Shown here: piece by piece, positions 51,592-60,069 of the stretch
Position numbering within the stretch: the first letter of the stretch is position 1
Layout of the letters: every line of letters starts with the position of its first letter
Assembly (NCBI GenBank): GCA_002151545.1
Contig: CP021237.1
Location: 4,588,001 to 4,652,000, forward strand
Reading direction: 5' to 3'
Source: Sphingobacteriaceae bacterium GW460-11-11-14-LB5
Lineage (GTDB): Bacteria > Bacteroidota > Bacteroidia > Sphingobacteriales > Sphingobacteriaceae
DNA length: 64,000 nucleotides
Translations under genes and position numbers: made by a program
Notes under the pieces: generated by a model
Told to the model about the DNA's origin: nothing
Database searches by the model: none
Seen by the model: only the letters and a program-made list of their open reading frames with translations

Positions 51592-53271
51592 CTATCCTCT
51601 ACCACCTCTTGATGGTCTTCCTCCTTCAGAGCCGCTTCTTTCACCACCCCTTTGTTGTTGTTGTTGCGGTGGTGCTTCTGTTCTTCTTTGTTCTTGTCTT
51701 TGTTGCATTTGCTGCTGCTGTTGCTGTGCTCTTTGTTGTTGAGCCTGCGCATCACGCTGTGCACGTTCTTGTTGCTGCGCCTGGGCACGTTGTTGCTGTG
51801 CCTGAGCATCGCGTTGCGCTCTTTCTTGTTGCTGAGCCTGAGCTTGCTGCGCACGTTGTTGTTGCATTTGCTCATTTCTTTGCTGTTGCATCTGCGCATC
51901 TCGCTGAGTCCTTTCCTGTTGCTGGGCCTGGGCTTGCTGTGCACGTTGCTGTTGCAACTGCTCATTACGTTGTTGCTGTACCTGGGCATCACGTTGCGTA
52001 CGTTGTTGCTGAAATTGCTCATTACGCTGTGCTCTTTGCTGCTCCATTTGGGCCGCGCGTTGTTGTTGGTCTATCTGACCACGTTGCTGTGTTTGAACAT
52101 CGCGCTGTGTACGTTGCTGATCCTGGCTCATACGGTCTTGTTGCGTACGTTGTTGCCTCATCTGCTCTAAACGCTGCTGATCCTGACCGCGGTTTACGTT
52201 TTCTTGTCCGTTTCTTCCGTCTACACCATTGGCATTTCCACGGCTGGCACGACCATTAGCATCTCTATTGTAAACTTCACCTCTGTTATTAGGCTGATTG
52301 TTATTGTCTCTGCTTATGGTACCATTGTTCCGGTCAGGTTGTGCGGTACGGTTATCTCCTCTTGATCCAAAACGGTTATCATTATTATTGTTACTACCAC
52401 CTCTTTGATCGCGATTGCTATAACCTTCATTTCTACCACCCCTGCTAATACCAGCATTACCTTGCTCAAATTTTCTTGGTGCTGCACTACGGTTGTCGGC
52501 ATTACGCTCTGGTCTAGGTCTGTAAATAGATACTTCCCTGCTATTAATCCTGCTTGCACCTGGTCTTGAACCTTGTGAATACCTATAAACGGTTACATCC
52601 CTGTTGGTTGCACGTCTGATATCTTCAACCCTTGGGCCACCATAATAGGTTCTTCTGTTATACACATAGGTATTATTGATAATGGTGGTGTTTCGGATAT
52701 ATACATTGTTGCGACCATAATCATATCTTGGAAATACATTGATATAGATATTGCGTTGCGGGATAAAGTTCCAGCAGAAATCTGGCACAGCATAACGACG
52801 GCCAAAGCTCAGATTAATATTAATGCTTGGTGCCATTGGTGCCCATCCGTAGTATCCATCGCCGCTTCTCCAATCTACCCAGGCTGGTCCCCAATTGGTA
52901 TCTGGTAACCAGATCCATTGCCTGTAACTGTTAATCACCCAACGGCCATAGTGGAAAGGTGCCCAGCCCCAATCGTAATTAGAAACCCAGGTATTACCAT
53001 ATTCGGTCATGGCCCAGCGTCCGTTGGTATAATATGGACGAAATTCGCTTTGATCTACATCCGGGCGCCAAACATAGCCATATTGAGGATCTTGTATCCA
53101 GGTGCCATAAGGCGAAAGTTCATCGTAAAAAGTCTGTAAAGAAACATTGCCAGTGCTATAACCATCGTCCTGGTAATCGTTTTGATAGTCTTGTGCCCTG
53201 ACAAGGGTTGTGGTTCCGGCAAGGAGCGCAAATAGCCCCAGCACAAGTGCCGTAGATTTCAGTGTTTTCAT
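51592..53271 (-). CDS. Secreted DUF6600-like protein with Gln/Arg-rich repeat tail
   Basis: 559 residues. Signal peptide to about TTLVRAQ. The N-terminal 200 residues have the aromatic pattern YDELSPYGTWIQDPQYGYVWRP and WVSNYDWGWAPFHYGRW, typical of DUF6600-type proteins of Bacteroidota. From about 370 to 540 the sequence is low-complexity, with irregular repeats of QQQRAQRDAQ and QQQERAQRDAQ, then an RGG-like end (RPSRGGRG). The tail is probably disordered or coiled. The DNA of 51690-52150 is correspondingly repetitive. Function unknown; cell-envelope location inferred. Confidence 0.8.
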   Translation of the reverse strand: MKTLKSTALVLGLFALLAGTTTLVRAQDYQNDYQDDGYSTGNVSLQTFYDELSPYGTWIQDPQYGYVWRPDVDQSEFRPYYTNGRWAMTEYGNTWVSNYDWGWAPFHYGRWVINSYRQWIWLPDTNWGPAWVDWRSGDGYYGWAPMAPSININLSFGRRYAVPDFCWNFIPQRNIYINVFPRYDYGRNNVYIRNTTIINNTYVYNRRTYYGGPRVEDIRRATNRDVTVYRYSQGSRPGASRINSREVSIYRPRPERNADNRSAAPRKFEQGNAGISRGGRNEGYSNRDQRGGSNNNNDNRFGSRGDNRTAQPDRNNGTISRDNNNQPNNRGEVYNRDANGRASRGNANGVDGRNGQENVNRGQDQQRLEQMRQQRTQQDRMSQDQQRTQRDVQTQQRGQIDQQQRAAQMEQQRAQRNEQFQQQRTQRDAQVQQQRNEQLQQQRAQQAQAQQQERTQRDAQMQQQRNEQMQQQRAQQAQAQQQERAQRDAQAQQQRAQAQQQERAQRDAQAQQQRAQQQQQQMQQRQEQRRTEAPPQQQQQRGGERSGSEGGRPSRGGRG

Positions 53272-53550
53272 TTGTGTGTTTTATTTTAATAACCTAATGT
53301 GTGTGTATCAATTAGAGAACCAAAAATATAGAAGGTTTAATATGCATGCATAGTTTCTGCGTTTTCCTTCAAATATTGCCCTACAAGGCATATTTAACTA
53401 ATATTTAACGTTTTAAGCCGAGTTTAATTGTGCAGAAAATAAGTCAGTTAGAAATAAAATTTGCTACACCTTTGCTTACAAAAGAGATTATATTGCCGGT
53501 ACCGCAAATTTTAGAACTTAAATTCTATTTATTGTAAGTATTTTTGTAGC

Positions 53551-54252
53551 ATGCAAAAAGGCACTTTATACCTTATTCCCGTACCATTGGCTGAAGAGGT
53601 AGCACACAAAACTTTTACCCCTTATTTGGTTGATACCATTAACCAGATTGATACCTACATTGTAGAAAATAGTAAAACAGCCCGCCGGTTTTTAAAAGAG
53701 GCTGGTTTAAAAACACCTCAAAAAGATTTAATCGTGCACGATTATGGCAAACATAACCGGACAGATTTAGGTCAGTTTTTTGTTGAGCTTGCCGCCGGAA
53801 AAGATGTAGGTTTAATGAGCGAAGCGGGTTGTCCGGGCATTGCCGATCCCGGGGCTGATATTGTCGCCGAAGCACATAAACGCGGCATTAAAGTGGTACC
53901 ATTAGTAGGGCCAAGCTCGATTTTACTGGCCTTAATGGCCTCAGGTTTTAACGGACAGAGTTTCGCATTTTGGGGCTATTTACCAATTGATAAAGAACAG
54001 CGGACCAAACGCATTAAAGATTTAGATTTATCGGCGAGCCGTTACAAACAAACCCAGATCTTCATCGAAACCCCTTTCCGCAACAACCAGCTTTTTGAAG
54101 AAGTGCTGAAAAGCTGCAAACCCAATACGCAGGTTTGTGTAGCCAGTAACCTCACGGCAGAAGATGAGTTTATTAAAACCCAAAGTGTTTACAATTGGCG
54201 CAAAGAGGAAATAGATCTTCATAAACAACCTACTATATTTTTGTTGTACTAA
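53551..54252 (+). CDS. RsmI-like tetrapyrrole-methylase family SAM methyltransferase
   Basis: 233 residues. Family text: GTLYLIPVPLAEE at the start, the GxPxxSDPG-like loop VGLMSEAGCPGIADPGADIV (about 85-105), VPLVGPSSILLALMASGFNGQ and the IFIETPFRNN segment. RsmI 2'-O-methylates C1402 of 16S rRNA; this is a shorter, divergent relative, so the target may be the same or different. Confidence 0.85.
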   Translation: MQKGTLYLIPVPLAEEVAHKTFTPYLVDTINQIDTYIVENSKTARRFLKEAGLKTPQKDLIVHDYGKHNRTDLGQFFVELAAGKDVGLMSEAGCPGIADPGADIVAEAHKRGIKVVPLVGPSSILLALMASGFNGQSFAFWGYLPIDKEQRTKRIKDLDLSASRYKQTQIFIETPFRNNQLFEEVLKSCKPNTQVCVASNLTAEDEFIKTQSVYNWRKEEIDLHKQPTIFLLY

Positions 54253-54260
54253 GATAAAAT

Positions 54261-54353
54261 CGTCATCTCGACTGAAGCGTAGTCCCGAATTATCGGGAGA
54301 GAGATCTTTTTATATAGATTTCCCGACTCCGTTGCACTTTGCTCGAAATGACG
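54261..54353. repeat. CGTCAT...ATGACG intergenic hairpin repeat
   Basis: CGTCATCTCGACTGAAGCG at the left and GCTCGAAATGACG at the right are inverted; the middle contains AGATCTTTTTATATAGATT. Same family as 47666-47738. May also terminate the methyltransferase gene. Confidence 0.6.
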
Positions 54354-54436
54354 AACAATTTCAAAAAATCAAAACATATCCGATAACATATTGGTTGTTA
54401 TTATAGCGCGCTGCAATTTATTTACTAAATCTTAGC

Positions 54437-54619
54437 ATGATGAAAAACACGATCACACCAAAAAACAATCCAACCGTTCAGGGCAGTTCAATAGCCGATC
54501 GGGCGAACCACGATGTTAAAACGGATAAAAAAATCCAGGGAATAACCAATGGCGGTGGCCAGCGGTCAGATCAAACTTCTAACAAGGATAATCAACGGAA
54601 GTACGATAATAAAAAATAA
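54437..54619 (+). CDS. Small hydrophilic hypothetical protein
   Basis: 60 residues, very polar (rich in N, K, Q, D) with no hydrophobic segment. The ATG or the next codon (also ATG) can start it. A strong terminator 30 bp after the stop supports a real transcript. I do not recognise the family; it could be a small stress-type or disordered protein. Confidence 0.5.
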   Translation: MMKNTITPKNNPTVQGSSIADRANHDVKTDKKIQGITNGGGQRSDQTSNKDNQRKYDNKK

Positions 54620-54647
54620 TCGAAGGTCGTTTAATATGACCAAAAGA

Positions 54648-54700
54648 AAAGGCTTGTCGGAAAATCTTTATTGAATGAGATTTCCTGACAAGCCTTTTTT
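54648..54700 (+). terminator. Intrinsic terminator
   Basis: AAAGGCTTGTCGGAAAATCT pairs with AGATTTCCTGACAAGCC, with a few mismatches, then TTTTTT. It also lies before the end of the convergent DinB gene. Confidence 0.85.
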
Positions 54701-54713
54701 AATAAATGGCATT

Positions 54714-55238
54714 TTATTTCGCCATTACATTATAGAAGTTATAATCCGTCATGGGTGCACCTGTTATGCCTAAATTATGGCAAATCGTAATGATCTGGCC
54801 ACGGTGGTAAGTACTGTGGTTGAAAACATGTAACACATATTCGAAATTCTGAAAGTCGGAAGTGAACCAGGGGCTTTGGATTTCCGTTTTCTGATTAAAT
54901 CTATCTTCACTAATTGCGGTAATATAAACGGCTAAATTTTCTGACTGTTTCAACAGCGCATCAAAAATATCATTCAAACTTCCATATTCGCGAAATTCGA
55001 ATTCGGTTTTAGTGAGGATTGAATACCAATACTCCTGCGCCTGTAAAATATGGGCGAGCGTTAACTTTACACTTTTAAAACTCGATAATACTTCCTGCTC
55101 CAATAATTGTTCCGGATGATTTTTTAACCAGTTTACCAAGGTTAAATTTGCCCAGAAATTATAGTTTGCATAATTTTTCATTAAATACACAAGGGAAGTT
55201 TCTTCCATTGTTTCTGCGAATAATTGTTCCTGTACCAT
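54714..55238 (-). CDS. DinB-family protein
   Basis: 174 residues. Four-helix DinB layout with the metal-binding histidines in SVKLTLAHILQAQEYW (first), and VLHVFNHSTYHRGQIIT (the later pair, HxxxH). Known members are metal-dependent hydrolase or thiol-transferase-like proteins; many remain unassigned. Monocistronic. Confidence 0.87.
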   Translation of the reverse strand: MVQEQLFAETMEETSLVYLMKNYANYNFWANLTLVNWLKNHPEQLLEQEVLSSFKSVKLTLAHILQAQEYWYSILTKTEFEFREYGSLNDIFDALLKQSENLAVYITAISEDRFNQKTEIQSPWFTSDFQNFEYVLHVFNHSTYHRGQIITICHNLGITGAPMTDYNFYNVMAK

Positions 55239-55389
55239 GTCTTTTTTGCTTTAGTTACACAAAGAAAACACAGGCCACTGACAACCCTATGGCAGTGTAA
55301 AAATCAGCATGAAAATATTTTTAAAATAAACATTTCCCCATCCATTTTCCATCATCCATCTCCCATCTTACATCATCCATCTTTGCCTC

Positions 55390-55734
55390 CTACCTGATCA
55401 CCCTATCAGGAGAATAGGCGATAAAATACTCCGATCCGGTTTGGATACTGACATTCCGATCGGGCACATTAACTTTAGGTTGCTCTTTAAGCTGCAATAA
55501 TACGCTCGCTGCAAAATCATGTATCTTTTTTGGATCTACCCGGTAAGAAACCGTCGGAAAGAAATCATGTTCTATTTCGGCCTTTCCCTGCTCACTTACC
55601 TGGCTAAACTTCCAAGATTCTTTGGCCCGAAAACCATTTTCGTTGTTGGCATTGTTTAAATGGTATAAAAACACCTTCGCCTGTAAGGCTATACTCTCAT
55701 TTTGCATACTATAAAATTTGGGCCTTCCGGCCAT
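55390..55734 (-). CDS. Conserved hypothetical protein
   Basis: 114 residues, no signal peptide or membrane helix. The start at Met1 (MAGRPKFYS) is uncertain; Met10 (MQNESIALQAKVF) is an alternative. Mixed alpha/beta composition ending ISIQTGSEYF-like (VSIQTGSEYFIAYSPDRVIR). I do not recognise the family. Its downstream spacer holds GATGG-type repeats. Confidence 0.55.
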   Translation of the reverse strand: MAGRPKFYSMQNESIALQAKVFLYHLNNANNENGFRAKESWKFSQVSEQGKAEIEHDFFPTVSYRVDPKKIHDFAASVLLQLKEQPKVNVPDRNVSIQTGSEYFIAYSPDRVIR

Positions 55735-56015
55735 AATTTGGTAAGGTAAGAAGAATTAACTGGTAGTCTGTTTTTTTTCGACCTGCAAGCGGTGCCGCCC
55801 GCACGTTATTTTCGGTTTACCAATCAATCCCATTAAAAAAAATCCATAAAAACAGACTGTTTGTGTAAATTTTTAAATACAAATATAGCTTTACAACATT
55901 ACATCATATGCTAATTAAGTTTTCGTGTAAAATAATAAAATGGGCGGATATTAATGTAACACCTTCTGTTACATTTGTTTATCAGCTCCGAAAGGACTTA
56001 ACTAACTTAAACTTC

Positions 56016-56786
56016 ATGAAAAATAATCTAAAAAAGATTGCCATCGTTGCCATGGTGGCATTGGTAATTGCCGCCTGTAAAAAAAATCAGGAATCGACCA
56101 CTGCGCCACAAGAAACGGTAAAAAATGCTGACAAAGTTTTACAGTACATTAAAGACCTTGGTTTCCCTGCATCAAGTATTGTTGATAATGGCAATGAATT
56201 TATCGTAGAAGAGGATATTTCATTTCCGAAAAACATGGAAATCCCGGCTAATGGTGCTGGCGCAATAACAGAGCAATACTACACCGGAAGCATTGTAAAC
56301 AGCACTAAAAAACTGAATATTAGAATTTTTGTAGATCCATCTATGACTTCTATGAGCAGCGAGATCAATAGTGCAATTGCGCAATGGAATGGTGTATCAG
56401 GTTCAACCTTAAGGTTTAGTATCGTAACTACAGCGCCATACGATATCTTAATCAAAGACGAAGCCTTAACAGCGCCTCCGGGATATGTTACCTGTGGTAT
56501 GGCACAATTCCCTTCGGGCGGAAGTGCTGGTGCGCTGGTTAGAATTAACAAAGCAGGCATTGCAGGTAATTCCTTTGCACAACGTGCAAGAACAATATGC
56601 CATGAGTTTGGACACTGTATTTCTTTCAGACATACGAACTGGTCAGCTCAGGGCGAATCTACGGCTACAAACGTTCCTGGTGTTACCGGAACAGATGCTT
56701 TATCACTGATGAATGGTGGCCAATGTGGATCGGGCGCAACAGTATTATCACAAAAAGATAAAGATGCCACTGCTGCATTGTATTAA
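56016..56786 (+). CDS. M57-type secreted zinc metalloprotease (lipoprotein)
   Basis: 256 residues from the ATG at 56016, which begins a clear SPII signal (ALVIAACKK, Cys about 21). The zinc motif HEFGHCISFRH (HExxHxxxxxH) lies near residue 196, as in the dual-action HEIGH metallopeptidases (M57). Followed by NWSAQGESTATNVPGVTGTDALSLMNGG. Protease activity at the cell surface is inferred. Confidence 0.86.
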   Translation: MKNNLKKIAIVAMVALVIAACKKNQESTTAPQETVKNADKVLQYIKDLGFPASSIVDNGNEFIVEEDISFPKNMEIPANGAGAITEQYYTGSIVNSTKKLNIRIFVDPSMTSMSSEINSAIAQWNGVSGSTLRFSIVTTAPYDILIKDEALTAPPGYVTCGMAQFPSGGSAGALVRINKAGIAGNSFAQRARTICHEFGHCISFRHTNWSAQGESTATNVPGVTGTDALSLMNGGQCGSGATVLSQKDKDATAALY

Positions 56787-56846
56787 AATTTGCTAAAAAC
56801 AACTAAACAAACCTAAACTGGTCTATAAGGAGCTGATAAAATGATT

Positions 56847-56884
56847 AAGCCCGGGCACTCATTGTAGTACCTGGGCTTATTCTT
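56847..56884 (+). terminator. Intrinsic terminator
   Basis: AAGCCCGGG pairs with CCTGGGCTT (one G-T pair), followed by ATTCTTTT. It overlaps the end of the convergent NAD(P)-binding gene. Confidence 0.8.
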
Positions 56885-57548
56885 TTGACAAGGCAATAAT
56901 GTCTTTCCCTTCTAAAATCCGTCGCTCGTCATTATGGCTTAAAGTATTAATCATGGCATTGCCCAGCTCGGCCATGGTGCAAAATCCACCAGGATAAATG
57001 GCCCTTCCAACAGGAAATAACCAATTGATATAAGTATAAAATTTGTGTGCGTATTTTTGTCCTGGCAATGGTTTAATAAAACCCGGGCGAAAATTAAATA
57101 CCTGTTTGAAAGGTAATTTCATTAAATCGTTCTCCGTTTTACCCTTTACCTGCGCCCATTTCAACCGGCCATTCGCATTAGTTCCCCCTCCTGAAACATA
57201 ACAAAAAGTCATTCCATCGTTCAGCTTGCTTAAGGTTTCGGCAACATGCATGGTTAGGGTATAAGTCATTTTGTAATAAGTATCGCTATCAACACCTACT
57301 GAGGTAATGCCTAAACAAAAGAAACAGGCATTATAACCCGAAAGCTGATTTTCAATTGGCGAAAAATCGAAAAAATCAGCATGGATAATTTCTTTTAGCT
57401 TAGGATGCGTATACCCACAAGGCTTGCGGTTGATGACTAAAACACCATCAATTTCCGGACTGTTTAAACATTGCATCAATACGCCCTCGCCAACCATTCC
57501 TGTAGCACCGGTGATGATTATGTTATTCTGACCTCTGGTTTTTCCCAT
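56877..57548 (-). CDS. NAD(P)-binding Rossmann protein (epimerase/oxidoreductase-like)
   Basis: 223 residues. Nucleotide loop ITGATGMVGEGV near the N-terminus, then CFFCLGITSVGVDSDTYYKMTY and FCYVSGGGTNANG. The short length fits atypical SDR proteins related to the nucleoside-diphosphate-sugar epimerase fold. Substrate unknown. Confidence 0.82.
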   Translation of the reverse strand: MGKTRGQNNIIITGATGMVGEGVLMQCLNSPEIDGVLVINRKPCGYTHPKLKEIIHADFFDFSPIENQLSGYNACFFCLGITSVGVDSDTYYKMTYTLTMHVAETLSKLNDGMTFCYVSGGGTNANGRLKWAQVKGKTENDLMKLPFKQVFNFRPGFIKPLPGQKYAHKFYTYINWLFPVGRAIYPGGFCTMAELGNAMINTLSHNDERRILEGKDIIALSKE

Positions 57549-57605
57549 GATTATTGTTTACGAACTAAAACGATCCAAAAGAAGCTTTGTTTAGCACAAT
57601 ATACA

Positions 57606-57635
57606 AAAAGAGCAACCGGTTAAAGTTGCTCTTAA
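57606..57635. terminator. Intrinsic terminator
   Basis: AAGAGCAAC-CGGTTAAA-GTTGCTCTT, a perfect 9-bp stem. On the minus strand it follows the S9 peptidase gene. Confidence 0.8.
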
Positions 57636-57639
57636 AAAA

Positions 57640-59775
57640 TTATCTTGCTGAGGGGCCTCTCATCTGGTAATCTTTAGGTGGTTCTGCTCCTAAAAGATGT
57701 TGTACAAAGTAATCCCAGCGTCGTCGGGTCATATATGGCGAGTAATCGCCATAACCGTGTGCACTATTTGGAAAAATAACCAGATCAAAAGATTTGTTTG
57801 CTTTTTCTAATGCCTCAACTACGAGTAATGTATTGTAAGGTGGTACATTATCATCCATCATACCATGTACCAGCATCAGTTTTCCTTTCAGGTTTTTAGC
57901 GTAGTTCTGGTTGGCCTGTGCTTCGTAATCTGAATTTTCTACCAAACCATTGTAACGCTCGCCCCAATCGTCCTCATAATTTCTGTTATCGTGATTTCCT
58001 GATTCTGAAATTCCCACTTTAAAGAAATCCGGATAACGGAACATGGCCGCAGCGGTGGCAAAACCACCACCCGAGTGCCCCCAGATCCCTACTTTTGTCG
58101 TATCAATAGGGTATTTAGCAGAAAGCTGTCTGATGGCTGCAATCTGATCAGGCAGGGTATTCTCGGCCATATTGCCATAACTCATGTCATGGAAACTTTT
58201 AGAGCGGTCGGGATTACTGGTTCCTTCTATTACCACTACAATAAAGCCCAGTTCGGCCAAAGCCTGATTATCGCCACGCGAAGCCGCAAAAGACCAGCTG
58301 CCTACACTACCACCCTGCGGACCTGGGTAAATATAATCGATCACCGGGTATTTCTGCCCTGCATCCATTTTGGTTGGTGTAAAAACCAGTCCGTAAATAT
58401 CGGTTTTGCCATCTTTGGCTTTAACTGTAACCGGAACAGGGGCTTTCCAGCCGGTAGCGCTTAACCTCGATACATCTGTTTTCTCTAAAGTATTGATCAG
58501 TTTCCCATCGATACTTCTTAAAACAGTAACCGCTGGTACATCTGGTTGCGAATAAGTATCTACAAAATATGCAAACGAAGGAGAAAATACCACCTGGTGG
58601 TTGCCTTCTTCAGGGGTTAACGATGCCAGGTTTTTCCCGTCGAAACCGATTTTGTATAAATGGCTGAAATAAGGATTGCCTTTTTCGCGGCCATTGGCCA
58701 TGAAATAAAGTGTGCGTGTTTTTTCGTCAACTTTAATTAAACGGGTCACTACGAAATCGCCTTTGGTAATCTGGTTTTTCAATTTTCCGCTGGTCGCATC
58801 GTACAAGTACAAGTGGCCCCAGTTATCTCTTTCCGAATACCAGATAATTTCTTTTGATGCCGGAAGGTAGCGCCAGTTGATGGCTCCCTGACCAGATTCG
58901 TATTGTGTTTTTACCGTTTCTTCAAAAACTTCGCGAACCGCGCCTGTTGTAGTATTGGCAATGCGGAATTTTTCATTTTTATGATCGCGGGAAGTAGAGA
59001 GGAAGGCCACTTCAGTACCATCGGCTTTCCAGTCGATATCATCAAAAGTACCGCTGCTCGAAATATCATCGCTTAAGGTTGCACGATGTTGATCTGCCGG
59101 GATGTTTAGCGAAACCATCTTCGCATTTTCTACATCAATAACTACTCTTCTAATCGTTGCAATCTGTTTATCACCAGGCAGAGGGTATTTCCATGCTTTT
59201 AATTCTGGCGCGCCTACATTAGTGGTTACCAGATACATGTCTTTCGAATTTCGCTGATCCTGCTGAAAAGTGGCTATCTTTTTCGAATCAGGCGACCAGC
59301 GCAAAATCGGTGCATCGCTATGTTTCCATCCCGCATTGTCGGTAGCATAACCATAATCTTTAATGCCATCAGTGGTTAACTGTGTTAATTTTCCTGTGGC
59401 TACATCCTTAACAAACAGGTTGTAATCTTGAATTAAAACGGCTTTTTTCCCATCAGGAGACAAAACTTCATTGCGGCCAGCGCCCCGGCGTGATGGCGTT
59501 GCACTGCTTTTATAGTCGGTAGTTAACGTTTTGGTTTTCTTTACCGGATCTACCAAAAAAGTTTGTTCGGCACCATTGGTTTTAGTGGTGTACCAGAATT
59601 TATCGCCATCCAGCCAGTTTGGTTGCACACTGGCATGGTCGATGTACTTTGCGGTGTTGTAGCTCATAAAACTTTCCGCTCTTTCGTAATCTTTAACGGT
59701 TAAAGCTTTCTGCTGAGCATTTGCTGTAATGGCTAAAGCACAAGCCGTTACGGTAAGCCAATATTTATTTATCAT
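57640..59775 (-). CDS. S9-family (DPP IV-like) serine peptidase, exported
   Basis: 711 residues, signal peptide ending near ITANAQQ. An N-terminal beta-propeller (DPPIV_N; WSPDSKKIATFQ, DIDWKADGTEVAFLS, YSERDNWGHLYLYD) precedes the C-terminal alpha/beta-hydrolase with nucleophile loop GIWGHSGGGFAT, the Asp loop GMMDDNVPP and the His in NSAHGYGDY. Cleaves dipeptides or short peptides in the periplasm. Confidence 0.93.
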   Translation of the reverse strand: MINKYWLTVTACALAITANAQQKALTVKDYERAESFMSYNTAKYIDHASVQPNWLDGDKFWYTTKTNGAEQTFLVDPVKKTKTLTTDYKSSATPSRRGAGRNEVLSPDGKKAVLIQDYNLFVKDVATGKLTQLTTDGIKDYGYATDNAGWKHSDAPILRWSPDSKKIATFQQDQRNSKDMYLVTTNVGAPELKAWKYPLPGDKQIATIRRVVIDVENAKMVSLNIPADQHRATLSDDISSSGTFDDIDWKADGTEVAFLSTSRDHKNEKFRIANTTTGAVREVFEETVKTQYESGQGAINWRYLPASKEIIWYSERDNWGHLYLYDATSGKLKNQITKGDFVVTRLIKVDEKTRTLYFMANGREKGNPYFSHLYKIGFDGKNLASLTPEEGNHQVVFSPSFAYFVDTYSQPDVPAVTVLRSIDGKLINTLEKTDVSRLSATGWKAPVPVTVKAKDGKTDIYGLVFTPTKMDAGQKYPVIDYIYPGPQGGSVGSWSFAASRGDNQALAELGFIVVVIEGTSNPDRSKSFHDMSYGNMAENTLPDQIAAIRQLSAKYPIDTTKVGIWGHSGGGFATAAAMFRYPDFFKVGISESGNHDNRNYEDDWGERYNGLVENSDYEAQANQNYAKNLKGKLMLVHGMMDDNVPPYNTLLVVEALEKANKSFDLVIFPNSAHGYGDYSPYMTRRRWDYFVQHLLGAEPPKDYQMRGPSAR

Positions 59776-60069
59776 GTTAGTTAATCTTGCGATAAAAATA
59801 AGACTGTTTTAGGAAATGATTGGTATTAATCTTGATATAATTTCCCCAAGCATCATAATCTTTCTTTTTTTTGGAAAAGCAGGTTCCTGTGTGCATTGGC
59901 CCCGAAAGTCCTGCTCATTCGCGCTACTGCGTGCCGCTGCGATCAAGGTTTATTTAACCTGGTTAGGTGGTTCTTGGGGAACATCAATCCCGCACAGCTA
60001 TATAAACTGAATAGAAAGCTTTTTCAGATAATAGAACTAGTGATTTTACCTGGCCAAACTTTGCTCCAA
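59776..60069. other. Spacer between peptidase and PEP-synthase-like genes
   Basis: Contains the inverted repeat copy at 59890-59963 and a TTTAACCTGG stretch. No gene seen. Confidence 0.5.
59890..59963 (-). repeat. GGTTAAATAAACCT intergenic repeat, copy 3 (inverted)
   Basis: Minus strand reads CCAGGTTAAATAAACCTTGATC at its start and AGCAGGACTTTCGG at its end, matching copy 2 at 39717-39795. Confidence 0.6.

Noticed and set aside
51492..52259. Long open frames on the plus strand (51609-52259, 51652-52170) and another minus frame (51492-52022) over the Gln/Arg-rich gene
   Set aside because: They are by-products of the CAG/CAA/CGT repeat composition. Their products are low-complexity V/A/L/H- or N/R/S-rich strings, while the 559-residue frame has a signal peptide and a recognisable N-terminal domain.
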